From Sclerotinia nivalis (lineage: Eukaryota; Ascomycota; Leotiomycetes; Helotiales; Sclerotiniaceae): DNA of 64,000 nucleotides. This document shows, piece after piece, positions 1 to 10,189 of this stretch. Position numbers and translations under genes: made by a program. Within the stretch, counting starts at the first letter, position 1. Every line of letters starts with the position of its first letter. Where the stretch lies: assembly GCA_029531795.1 (NCBI GenBank), contig JAPEIS010000011.1:1116001-1180000 (forward strand). The letters run 5' to 3'. Under the pieces are notes generated by a model. The model did no database searches. It had not been told where the DNA came from and saw only the letters and a list, made by a program, of their open reading frames with translations.

Positions 1-1646
1 AAGCATATGAAAAATGCAAGCCCCCAAAAAGCGAAACGTTAGCATAAATGAGAATATTAGAGATGAATTTGTTTGCTTGCCACTCACAAGAGCCTCATTA
101 TTCAATCGACCTCGAAAATAACCGCGTATACATTAAGTATTTATTGAGGTCATTGTGACTCACATACATCACATACATCATATCGTACATATCCATCCTG
201 CATGTGCATATACTCCGCCTATTATAATCCCAACTCTCCACTCTGCATTCTGCACTCTGCATTCGACTCTCAAGGCAGAATCCTTCATACATCAACTTAC
301 AGAGTAATCCTTCTCCCCACATTTTTACCATTCGGAATTTGGTACGTATCATTCATATAGTTGATCTTCGTCCGCTGTTTCATTTATCGAACATATTGAT
401 ATAAATACCTAACTAAGTACCTACCTAGTCAAGTAGGTAGATATACAGATATCAATACTCGAGCACCACCTATACAGCCATAAATCATAAATCTTACTCC
501 CCCTTCCCCCCCTCCAAAAAAATGAGGCTGAGAATATGAAACCAAGGCACCACTAATTAATGGATCAGATCTTTACTTAACAACTTAGGTATTATCCCCG
601 CCTCACCGAATTAGTTTCGCATCTGACATAAATTAAATCTCCCACCAGTTGAGTTTCTTGCATATTAGGTTATTTATTATTGGGTATTTGGTATCTGTGG
701 AGGGCCTCCGTTTGATAACCAGGGAGCTGGAGGTGGGTAATCTGTGGGATGTTTTAGGGAATGTGTTAGGTTTTGGGTGGATGTTTATTTTTAAGGATGG
801 ATTAGGAATAATGATAGGTAGGTATGATGCATGTGATAAGGAAATGATAACGTTAGGTACCTATTTACCTATCTAGTTCTACGACGAAATGATAACCTTA
901 TAGTGTCGAATAGCAAGCAAGCAAAAGTGGCGTAATCCGCAAAATCAATTCACAACATATCATACAGAGTACCAATATTCCCATCCAAGAAACCCAAATC
1001 AAGACCGCTCAGCCTTGACTCATCCGGCACGAATGGAAACAAAAATGCAAGTCAGATAGGCAGTACAATCCAATCAAGAACCATCAAGAACCCTAAAATA
1101 TGCATAACGAGGCTATCGGCGTCGCAATGCTGCAAAGTGGTACTCCGCGAGAAATCTTCTCACCCTATCATATACCTAGGTATTCACTGGTGGTTAGTTG
1201 AGTGATTTGTATTTTGGGGCTAAGGTGCTCCGGATGGGCCTATGGAGGCCGTCTTTTGTATCTTCTGAGGATATAGTAAGTGTGGAAGGAAGAGAGGAAG
1301 TATTTTTTCTTGGTGAATGAATTTAATGAATTGAATAAATTGGACCTTTTTTTTTGGCTTATATGGACTGGAAATTGAATTGAAGGAAGCAAGTTTTGTC
1401 GTTGAATTGAATTGAACTGAACTGAATTGAATGGAATGGAATGGAATTGAAGTTGAGTGAAATTAGATTTAGTTGAATCTCTTGTTACACGGGGATTTAT
1501 TGAATTGAATCGAATCGGAGTTACAATCAACCTATTCTGTCGTTTACATTGCGGCATACATACCCCGATACAACCTCGGAACCTCGTCTTTTACTTTCAC
1601 AAGGCAGGAAACACAAGAAGTCTTCAAAATCAACACATCTTCGAAA
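1..1646. other. Left flank without a convincing gene
   Basis: I see no gene here. The stretch is AT-rich, with many stop codons in all frames and only short accidental reading frames. Around 238-270 there is a short imperfect repeat of CTCTGCATT units, and at 425-445 an inverted ACCTAC/GTAGGT pair. The last few hundred bases are probably the promoter and 5' leader of the AAA gene that starts at 1647. Confidence 0.6.
1375..1460. repeat. Degenerate GAATT/GAATG pentanucleotide repeat
   Basis: This is a run of GAATT, GAACT and GAATG units in tandem, about 180-270 bases upstream of the AAA start codon. It is simple-sequence DNA, probably in the promoter or 5' leader. Nothing suggests that it is transcribed separately. 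Confidence 0.6.
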
Positions 1647-4600
1647 ATGCCACCAGAATTCAAAAGTACCTGCACTTCCTGCACCAATACAACGACAAAC
1701 TGTCAGAATATACTGACGCAAGTGATACTTTCCCTCGAAAATGCATCGGAGGTTTATCGGAAATTGGTTCCTTTTGTGAGGAGATCCCATGCGAGGTATT
1801 TGTTGGGCGATGATGTATATGTTGTGGAGGGACAGTTGAAGAGGGCGTTGGAGAGGTTGTATGAGGTTGATGTTGCTTCGGAGGATGGGAAGAGGATATT
1901 GAGGGAGCTGGTGGGACGAGATGGAAGTAAGGGGTTAGGAATTTTACCTCTTTTTAAAGTGGCTAGGAATAATGATGAGAAGAGAATCGATGGAATGGAA
2001 GAAGGATTGAAGCAAGAGACCAGAACGAGTTTTCCGATATTGAATCTTGACGCTGTGTTTTCGGACATCAAGATTCCATTTGCGGATTCAGCGGTGGAAG
2101 TTAGAATTCCGAGGATGATTGATCAAGTTCTGTTGGATGATGATATCATGGTTTTTGTGGAGGAAGGTTGTGAGCAAAAGGACATTGACACGGAAAGGTG
2201 TATGGAATTAGCTCCTGTGCCCACTCACATCACCCCTGAATATCCTTACCTGCTGAAGGCCATTCGTTTATGGTTAGAAAGATTCTTCGACACGAAAGAC
2301 GATCCTCTAGGTATTCCAAAGTCTATGGTTAGTCAACTTGCTGAATTTGAGAAAGACTTTGGATTGGACAAATTACCAACAACAAGCTGTGTATGGAACC
2401 CCGATTACCAAAGACAACGAAAAGAAGTATGGACAACGGTGTCATTCTGGGGACCCAATCAACGATCTAAATGCATATGTAAACCTGAGGAACCTGATGG
2501 AAATGGGTTGCGTCATGTAAATCATTGGAAGGATCCTTATTGTCCGAAGAATATGCCGATAGATTTGGATTCGCCTTCAGTGAAGTATGCATGGAATTAC
2601 TCGACACGACGATGGATTTATCATAAGGGGCGTGGAGTAAGAATAGGTGGTCCACCACCTCCTCCACCATCCAATGTCTTAAGACATGACGATAATTCAT
2701 CTGATGCAGGATCAGACTCGGATTCAGAGACGGAAGAACAAGCCGCTGAGAGAATTCAGCGATTAAAAAAAGAGAGAGCAGAAGAAGCAGAAAAGGCTTG
2801 GGAAGAAATCATGGGTATGACTGGTTTGAAGGGAGTAAAGGAGCACGTGCGGAAGTTAAAAGCCAAGGTTGAAAGTTCGATCCGGCAGAATATCGATTTG
2901 AAAGAGGAGAGATTTGGTGCGGTTTTTATGGGTAATTCGGGTACTGGAAAGACCACCATGGCCAAAATTTATGCCAGATACCTCTATTCAATGGGCATCA
3001 TTAAACGGGATGGAGTTCTCGAAACAACAGGGACTTATCTTTCTGATGGTGGAATTGAAAGAACAAAGCGGTATGTTGACCAGCTAGCTGGTGGTGGTGT
3101 AATTTTTATCGATGATGCAATGACGCTGGACGATTATAGCAACGGCACCAAGATTCTCGATTTCCTCTTCCAAGAAATTGATCAGAAGAAAGGATCTGTA
3201 GTTTTCATTCTTGCTGGACATGAAAAAGGAATGCGGAAATTGCTAGGCCAGGGAACAAAGAGTGTCGCCAGCTTGCTTCCCAACGTTCTTACATTTGACG
3301 ATTTTTCGGAGTCAGAACTACTTGAAATCCTAGGCTCATGCATCAAGAAGAAATTTGATGGGAAAATGAAAGTTGAGGGTGGATATGATGGACTTTATAT
3401 GAGGGTTGCGGCGAGGAGGGTGAGTAGGACGAGAGGCGGCTCCCAATTTGGTAATGCCAGAGCTGTGGAGAATCTTGTTGCTCAAATTTGGGAGAGACAG
3501 TCTGCTAGATTGTCTAAGGTTCGGAAAGAAAGAGCCACCAAATCCGCCGAAGACGAAGCTACAAAAAAGAAAATAGATGAAGAGAGGATTGCAGAGGAGA
3601 GCAATATTGGCGAACAGAATACTGAAGACAACACGCAAAACAAACCCCTGGAAGAAGAAAAATCCGACCCAGAGCAGAGTTCCGATATAGCAAAAAATAT
3701 GGTACAGGCAGCGGGCCAAGGAGACAAGATAGAAGCGACAAATGGTTCGAGTATTGTTGTTGTGAAAGAAAACACCGATATAACTAAAGATGGCAAGGCA
3801 ATCAAGAGCGGAGATATTACGGAAGCAACGGGAAAAGCACTTCGCGAGAAATTGCCAATGAATGATCATACTGAAGCAGAAGTTCTGGAACTCCCGGCGC
3901 AGGGCATTTTAGTGAGTGAGACAAAGACGAAGGAGAAATCCGCTGTTGTTGTAGTTTCAGAACCAGCAGAGTCACCGGAAACCATTACAGAATCAAATTC
4001 CATAGAAGTGGTAAAATTAGATGAGCCAAAGCTAGACGAAGACACCGCATTATTGACTAAAGCAAAAGTCGTGGTAGATGAGCAAGTATCGATAGAGGAA
4101 ACACTGCCGACGAGCATTGAAACTGATGGGCAACTCAAGCCAGCAGATGAGGACTCTTTGAAAGTCGAAAATTGCACTGAGGATCAAGCTGGAAAGGATG
4201 AGACACCTGACGAAGATAAATTGTCAGGTGAGGCACAAGAATCATCCGACAAAGGTTCAGATGCTGGACCTGACACAGAAGACGCGCCAGCACTAGATCC
4301 AGAAGACTTTCTATTTACAAAAGAAGATATACTCGGTTCTGATCCTTCTGCTGCTATTTTAAACAGCGAGGCTTGGCAAGAACTTCAAAAGCTGATCGGT
4401 TTGGAAAAGGTCAAGACTTCTCTGCTTACACTCCTCGAGCTTGTCAAGACAAACTACCAACGAGAGCTAGAAGAAAAGCCTCTGCATCAATTCACCCTGA
4501 ACCGCTTATTCTTGGGACCAGCTGGAACTGGTAAAACCGTCGTTGCAAAGTTGTATGCTAAGATTCTTGGTGAAATTGGTGTCCTTTCGAAGGGTGAGGT

Positions 4601-6137
4601 AATTTTCCGAAACCCAAGTGATTTAATTGGACAGTATATCGGAGACTCGGAAGCTAATACTAAAGCTGCCCTTAATGCTGCCAGGGGCAATGTGTTGGTC
4701 ATCGATGAGGCATACATGATGTATAGTGGAAACTCCGATGGCGCCGGCAATGAGAGCGACTCATTCAGACAAGGAGTTATTGATACTCTGGTTGCCGAAG
4801 TGCAAGGAAATCCTGGTGAAGATCGGTGTGTTCTGTTACTAGGATATAAAGAGCCAATGCTAGAGATGCTCAATCACTCGAATCCCGGGTTGAGTCGAAG
4901 GTTCCCTGTCGAAAATGCATTTTCGTTTGAGAATTTTTCTATTGATGAATTGGAAAAAATACTTCGCTCCAAACTAGAACACCATGTTCTTGAAGCCACA
5001 GAAGAAGCCATCAAGGTTGCTATGGACGTCCTTCAAAAAGCCAGCACCAGATTGAATTTTGGAAACGGTGGAGAAGTAGAAAACTTGATTGCTTCCGCTA
5101 GAACCAATTACCAGCTGAGGGCGTCGAAAACTCCTGTAGAGGAAAGGTCTGGCAAATGGGTATTTCAGCCAGAAGATTTTGACCCGGAATACGATAGGGG
5201 TAGGTCAGCAAATGCCAACCTTCAAAAACTTTTCGGCGATGTCATTGGGTGTGAGAATATTGTCAAACAACTGGGGCAATACCAGAAAGTCTGTCAAGCC
5301 ATGAAAGCAAGAAACATAGATCCGAGGAAGTACATCCCGACGAATTTCGTCTTCAAAGGACCACCGGGTAAGATATATGAGCTTCGTCGTAACATATATC
5401 AGCAAGTACTAACAGCTGTGTCCCTAGGAACGGGCAAGACAACTACAGCACGCAAGTTCGCAAAGATATATTATGACATGGGATTTCTCTCCGATGAAAC
5501 AGTAATAGAATGCTCGGCCAGCGACCTTGTTGGAAAATATGTCGGACATTCAGGACCAAAAACAGCCAAGGTTCTGGAGAAAGCTCTGGGAAAAGTCTTA
5601 TTTATTGATGAGGCTTATCGTCTAGCTCCTCACACCGAGAACTACAGCTTCACATCCGAAGTAGTATCCGAGCTCGTTGACCTCCTAACAAAACCCAAGT
5701 TCCATGGGAATTTGATTGTCATCCTCGCAGGCTACGAAGATGAAATAAACTCCTTACTAGCAGCGAACCCAGGCCTCGCATCACGATTTCCAGACGAGAT
5801 GAACTTCCCAGCTCTGAAGCCCCTCCACTGTTTACAAATACTAGAAATGAAATTGGGCCTTGCGGGAATCACCATTCCCATTCTAAAGCAAACCGAACAG
5901 CGGGAATATGAACAATTACTGCGACTGATGACGCTGCTAACAGCAACGCATAGCTGGGGAAATGCTAGAGATGTGGAAACATTAGCAAAAGCGATTTGCA
6001 GAACTGTGTTTTTGGAAATGATGGGTGAGGGTGACTTGGTTTGTACGGCGGAGAATGCTACTATGGCCATAGAGGTTATGTTGCATGAGAGGAGGCAGAG
6101 GGCATATACGGCGTTGCCGCCTCCTAGGTATGAATAG
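1647..6137 (+). CDS. CbbX/CfxQ-type protein with three AAA ATPase domains
   Basis: The protein is 1476 residues after removal of one intron (5368-5427). Three AAA modules are visible. The first has Walker A GNSGTGKT near residue 429 and Walker B VIFIDDA near 486. The second has GPAGTGKT near 957 and LVIDEAY near 1016. The third has GPPG|TGKT near 1238, with the intron cutting the motif, and LFIDEAY near 1297. Between modules 1 and 2 lies a long, charged, low-complexity linker (about residues 620-900) rich in Glu, Lys and Ser. Family knowledge: bacterial CbbX remodels RuBisCO. Fungi have no RuBisCO, so their multi-AAA relatives are ATP-driven remodelers with unknown clients. Oddity: the first Walker B ends in DD rather than DE, so that module may bind ATP but hydrolyse it poorly. 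The start at 1647 gives a full N-terminal domain, with no upstream in-frame ATG nearby. Confidence 0.9.
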   Translation: MPPEFKSTCTSCTNTTTNCQNILTQVILSLENASEVYRKLVPFVRRSHARYLLGDDVYVVEGQLKRALERLYEVDVASEDGKRILRELVGRDGSKGLGILPLFKVARNNDEKRIDGMEEGLKQETRTSFPILNLDAVFSDIKIPFADSAVEVRIPRMIDQVLLDDDIMVFVEEGCEQKDIDTERCMELAPVPTHITPEYPYLLKAIRLWLERFFDTKDDPLGIPKSMVSQLAEFEKDFGLDKLPTTSCVWNPDYQRQRKEVWTTVSFWGPNQRSKCICKPEEPDGNGLRHVNHWKDPYCPKNMPIDLDSPSVKYAWNYSTRRWIYHKGRGVRIGGPPPPPPSNVLRHDDNSSDAGSDSDSETEEQAAERIQRLKKERAEEAEKAWEEIMGMTGLKGVKEHVRKLKAKVESSIRQNIDLKEERFGAVFMGNSGTGKTTMAKIYARYLYSMGIIKRDGVLETTGTYLSDGGIERTKRYVDQLAGGGVIFIDDAMTLDDYSNGTKILDFLFQEIDQKKGSVVFILAGHEKGMRKLLGQGTKSVASLLPNVLTFDDFSESELLEILGSCIKKKFDGKMKVEGGYDGLYMRVAARRVSRTRGGSQFGNARAVENLVAQIWERQSARLSKVRKERATKSAEDEATKKKIDEERIAEESNIGEQNTEDNTQNKPLEEEKSDPEQSSDIAKNMVQAAGQGDKIEATNGSSIVVVKENTDITKDGKAIKSGDITEATGKALREKLPMNDHTEAEVLELPAQGILVSETKTKEKSAVVVVSEPAESPETITESNSIEVVKLDEPKLDEDTALLTKAKVVVDEQVSIEETLPTSIETDGQLKPADEDSLKVENCTEDQAGKDETPDEDKLSGEAQESSDKGSDAGPDTEDAPALDPEDFLFTKEDILGSDPSAAILNSEAWQELQKLIGLEKVKTSLLTLLELVKTNYQRELEEKPLHQFTLNRLFLGPAGTGKTVVAKLYAKILGEIGVLSKGEVIFRNPSDLIGQYIGDSEANTKAALNAARGNVLVIDEAYMMYSGNSDGAGNESDSFRQGVIDTLVAEVQGNPGEDRCVLLLGYKEPMLEMLNHSNPGLSRRFPVENAFSFENFSIDELEKILRSKLEHHVLEATEEAIKVAMDVLQKASTRLNFGNGGEVENLIASARTNYQLRASKTPVEERSGKWVFQPEDFDPEYDRGRSANANLQKLFGDVIGCENIVKQLGQYQKVCQAMKARNIDPRKYIPTNFVFKGPPGKIYELRRNIYQQVLTAVSLGTGKTTTARKFAKIYYDMGFLSDETVIECSASDLVGKYVGHSGPKTAKVLEKALGKVLFIDEAYRLAPHTENYSFTSEVVSELVDLLTKPKFHGNLIVILAGYEDEINSLLAANPGLASRFPDEMNFPALKPLHCLQILEMKLGLAGITIPILKQTEQREYEQLLRLMTLLTATHSWGNARDVETLAKAICRTVFLEMMGEGDLVCTAENATMAIEVMLHERRQRAYTALPPPRYE
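5368..5427 (+). other. 60-nt intron inside the third Walker A motif
   Basis: GTAAGA donor, TACTAAC branch site and CCTAG acceptor are all canonical. Splicing joins GPPG to TGKT and restores the third P-loop. The intron is 60 nt, a multiple of three, and contains no in-frame stop. An unspliced transcript would therefore still be translated, but with 20 residues inserted in the nucleotide-binding loop. Confidence 0.9.
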
Positions 6138-6461
6138 GGATCGGAATGGAAAAGGGGAGCTGAGCTTGTGAATGCAAGAATTGGAATTGGGAAATTCGAG
6201 ATTTGATGATGAATGAATGATTGATGATATACGATATGGATATATGACTACATAATTACACATTCGAAATTTCGAAACCTTTTCAAAATAAGGTCCTTTT
6301 TTTTTCATCGCCGTCATCACGTACATTGCCAACTAAGATTTTAAAGGGCTAATTATAAATGTGAAGAGCAGAATTCGACTTGTGCAAGATGTATTTGTAC
6401 AGCTTCAAAGTTTCAACGTGATCGATAGCTCTGTATAAGCATTTCCGCGTGGTGCTTATAT
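6138..6461. other. Downstream flank of the AAA gene
   Basis: No gene is seen. The stretch should hold the 3' end of the AAA transcript. At 6434-6460 an 8-bp inverted repeat (TATAAGCA / TGCTTATA) spaced by 11 bases sits next to the Copia insertion point. The last five bases (aaact, 6462-6466) are the Copia target-site duplication. Confidence 0.55.
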
Positions 6462-6466
6462 AAACT

Positions 6467-6586
6467 TGTTAGAACACGTGATGCTCGCTAGTACTAGCTT
6501 TCGCACTAGCACATATATCTCTTCAAGCTATACTATAGAATATTAATTATACATATAATAATATATGCTTGATTGCCCTTCCAATA
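6467..6586 (+). repeat. Copia 5' LTR
   Basis: This is 120 bp, beginning TGTTAG and ending CAATA (CAACA in the 3' copy). It aligns over its whole length with 34316-34435. The outer (left) part keeps C and G bases that are T and A in the 3' copy. Confidence 0.85.
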
Positions 6587-6734
6587 GATTATAAGCTCTA
6601 TATAGATATATACATAAAGACTTGCTTACTACAATACGATATCATATCATATTCTTCTTCAAAACGCATTATTTATACAAAAATCAACAATAACACCTTC
6701 CAACCCAATCTTTGAATTTATCACAGTTTCTACG

Positions 6735-9316
6735 AAATGAAACAATATCATTGTTTTTAATGGAGATAACTGAAGCGAATTCAAGGAATCTTATTTGTTT
6801 GCATTTAATATAGCTGAAACTATCGATATTATCAACAATACTAAAAATCAACCAGATCTTTCCGATTTAGATTATTCCGATACTTTATTTCATAATTACA
6901 AGAAAAGAACAGGTTATACAATTGTTATATTCAATTCTAAAGTAAATATAATTTATTGTTTAAACCTTATTGAGTATATTGATAATCTTGATATTGCTTC
7001 TATATAGGAAACTTTCAAATCATACAACAATAATATTCATTTTTATTTTGTTACTGAAATTCGTTATCAATTTCTATTCGAAATCTTCGATCCCAAAACT
7101 CAAACTCTTCGAAATTTCATTGAATATTTTCTTCATTATTAATGATAAATTTCCAATAGTATATAATCAATCAGTTATAAAAAGATTTATATTTAGTTCA
7201 TAAATAAGATTTCCGAAATAGAAAATTGGTAAATAGCAAAGATATTTGTTCTTAATGCTGATCAGAATCTTCAATAAGCAATGATGATTTTTAATATTTA
7301 TAAAAAACCAATTATTATTACAGCAGTTTATATTAATAACAATTATTCTAATACGAAAGAAAACGGTTGAGGTTGAAAAGGACGAAGTGCTTTTCGAAAT
7401 AACAGAAGTAAAAACGATAATCGAGGATATAATGGAAACAATTGTAGCAAACAAAATCGAAGCAATGATCGTAAAGATTATATATCAAATGGAGGAATTG
7501 TAAAGAATCAATATCGATTCTATCATAAATATAATCATTATCAAAAGAATTGTTATACTTTAATAAAAGTTAAAGCATTTGCTAGAAAAGGCAAGAAAAA
7601 AAAGGATAATAATGATAATGATGAAAAAGTTGAGGTTTAAATAGTTAAAGGAGATCAATACAATAATACCGTTTATTCAGGGTTTATTATATATATAATT
7701 GATTCAAATATAAATTGAATACTTGATTCAGGAACCACTCAACATTTCACTAATCAAATCGATAATCTTGAATATATTCAATATTGATCGACCCCAAGGA
7801 ATATAAAGATTGCAAATAATATTTACATTAAAAGTACTGCATTTGGAAAAGCCAAAATCAGCAATTTCGAATTTACAGATATTTGGTTTATATTAGAATT
7901 CAGAAATATACAACTAATATCTATCAAATTCTTTATATCGATAAAATATAAAATCATTTTTGAAGAAGATTCAACCTTTTGTTGAAAATTCGGATAACTT
8001 CAATTCATTACAAAACTTATATCCGGATTATATATAATCAAACAATCACCTCAAATAAATATAGTGAATTTTATTCTTCAAGATAACGAAAAAGGAAATC
8101 TCGAAGAAACAAATATAGAATTAGTATATCGATATCTAAAACATCTCAACTACAATCAAATGGATAGATTGAAAAAAAGATTTGAAGGATTGAAATTTGT
8201 TAAAAAATCCAAAACGAAAGGAAGAAGAGTTTACGGATTATACTTTTCAGGATAAATGAAAGAGTATTTCAACAAAAAAATAGTTATTTGTATATTCAAA
8301 AAGCTTCGATATATATATTATAATCTTTCAGGAATTTTTTCTTCTTCAATAAATGGAAATAGATATTTTCTTTTCATTATAAATAATACTATAAAAATTG
8401 ATTGGATATATTATATAAAGGATAAAAAGACTACAATAATAATTCCTATTCTAATAAATCTTATCAAGAAAATTGAAAACGAAACAGAAGAAAAAGTTGT
8501 AATTGTTTATGTAGATAATGAAAAAGGCGAATTTGGTATAGCATTTTAAAACGAACTCAAAAAACTTGGTATACAATTCGAATCTTTTCCTTCAGGAAAG
8601 TATTCAATGAACGAAGTTTCCGAAAAACAAATTCAAAATATTAATACTAGATCTAAAAGTTTATTCGATCAGGCAGGTATACCAAACGATCAATGGAAGT
8701 TGACAACTCGTTATACTGTTTGGTTATACAATAAAGCTTCAACGAAAGCTCTACCATTCAGGAAATCAGGATTTTTATCTACAACAATAATTCCTTTCGA
8801 AGTATATTATAGCAGATTACCGGATTTCTTGAATCTATAAGTGTTTGATTATAAAGTATTCGCTTTCAATCTTTAACATCCAAGAAAACTAACCAAAAAA
8901 TTTGAATCACGAATATTAAAAAAGGATTTTGTATTTATTAGAATGAATAAATATTATATTTATTTTCTATTTAGTTTCCTTTTCAAAAAAATAATAAGAA
9001 TTGTAAATACTGATTTCAATAAATATAGTTTTCCATTTAAAGAAACTTCAATTGAATCAAAGTCTAATATAAACAAAACAATCCTAAGGTTTAGTATAGA
9101 TAGAATAATTTCAAAGTCTGGTATAAACAAAACAACCCTAAAATCTGATATAAATAGAACAACTTCAAAATCTAATATAGATAAGAAAGCTCCAAAAGCT
9201 AAAAAGAGAAATTCATTATCTATAACGAAAGGGCTTTAATAAAAGAAAAAAGGAAGACCTTCGATATAAAAGAAGATCCTACAAGTAAATACCAATATAG
9301 TTAGAAGTTTATTGAA
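6735..9316 (+). pseudogene. Copia gag, protease and integrase remnant
   Basis: Broken reading frames show a gag-like stretch around 6795-7200, then a degenerate zinc knuckle around 7515-7560 in which the first cysteines are replaced. The protease signature LDSGTTQHF lies around 7722-7750. An integrase core runs through 8250-8840, with the GNRYFLFII and VDNEKGEF blocks and the KASTKALPF segment typical of Ty1/Copia integrases. Stops interrupt all of these. The low GC content, with TAA/TAG where Gln or Trp is expected, fits RIP. A solo LTR at 9317 interrupts the region after integrase. Confidence 0.75.
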
Positions 9317-9553
9317 TATCACGGAGGCAGCAGACAGGATAACAGAAATCACTTTTATTGATAAGATGTAGCTCGAAGAGTTACGTTTCTACAGAAGGAA
9401 CGTTTCCTTTAAATACATTTGTGTGTGCTAGGGCTCCGAGCCCTAGCGCTCTTATAGGGTACGATCACCGAGCGTGCCCCGCTCGGTGCTGGATCGGACA
9501 GGTGGAGCCTACTAAAGGGGCCGGTCCAGTGGCCCGGCCCTGACCCCGTGACA
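9317..9553 (-). repeat. Solo LTR of the Gypsy-B family, undamaged
   Basis: This 237-bp sequence runs from TATCACGG to CCGTGACA on the plus strand, so the LTR is on the minus strand (TGTCACGG to CCGTGATA). The 5-bp duplication ttgaa flanks it (9312-9316 and 9554-9558). It matches both LTRs of Gypsy-B (25272-25508 and 30830-31066) in length and sequence but is GC-rich, with none of their C-to-T changes. No internal region is present, so it is a solo LTR left by LTR-LTR recombination. Confidence 0.92.
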
Positions 9554-9822
9554 TTGAATACTATTTACAAATACCATTTGAGAAAGATTTTTAGTGATCA
9601 AATTGTATAATAAATAAAAGCCTTGAAAATTATCGTTATTGATGCTGAAAATTCTATTCAAATCGATGATCCAGTAGTGCTTTTTGAAATAATAGAATTT
9701 GAGGAGATTATACAAAAAGACAATAAGCAATAATTAAAAGTTATCAAATCTAAATTGATTAGCTTTCGGGAGAACAATATATTCGAGATTATACAAAGGG
9801 AAATACTGGGAAACAAGAAATT

Positions 9823-9985
9823 TATCACGGTGAGGGAAAAGGTATGTGTAGGTTTGATCTATTGTTGTACTACGAGGAGGAGAAGAAGGTCAAGGAGGTG
9901 ACCTGACTATATAGAAGTGAGTGTATGCATGTGTGCCTAAGGTACATATGATCATGTGTAGGTGAAGGGAAATGAATCTGTAACA
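9823..9985 (-). repeat. Gypsy-2 copy 1, 3' LTR
   Basis: 163 bp. The outer (left) part is identical or nearly so to the undamaged LTRs at 13424 and 22353. Only the roughly 50 bases next to the internal region carry C-to-T and G-to-A changes. Confidence 0.9.
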
Positions 9986-10189
9986 ATACTTCTTTCTCAA
10001 GAAACCTATTTGATTTTAAATGGGTATTAAAAAATAAAGAAAAATAAAGAAAAAATATAGATCTCTTTTTTTAATTAAATCCCTGAACAAAAACATATGA
10101 TATCCTTTAATGATGTTATATCCTTTATTGTTATAATATGTAATATACCTTTAAACGAAACGAATAATCTTGGTGTGAGTGGATCTTCG

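Noticed and set aside
649..876. 75-codon open stretch upstream of the AAA gene
   Set aside because: No ATG at its beginning (it opens with TTG), no motif and low-complexity composition.
3336..3869. 177-codon minus-strand frame within the AAA gene
   Set aside because: Shadow of the coding strand. The sense frame has clear AAA motifs.
6434..6460. 8-bp inverted repeat taken as a possible transposon end or terminator
   Set aside because: The Copia limits are fixed by LTRs and duplication 6 bases away. The repeat is probably chance or an RNA 3' end.
9823..9985. The 163-bp repeat first seen as a MITE because it occurs five times
   Set aside because: Paired copies flank pol sequences with matching duplications, so it is the Gypsy-2 LTR; only the copy at 22353 is solo.
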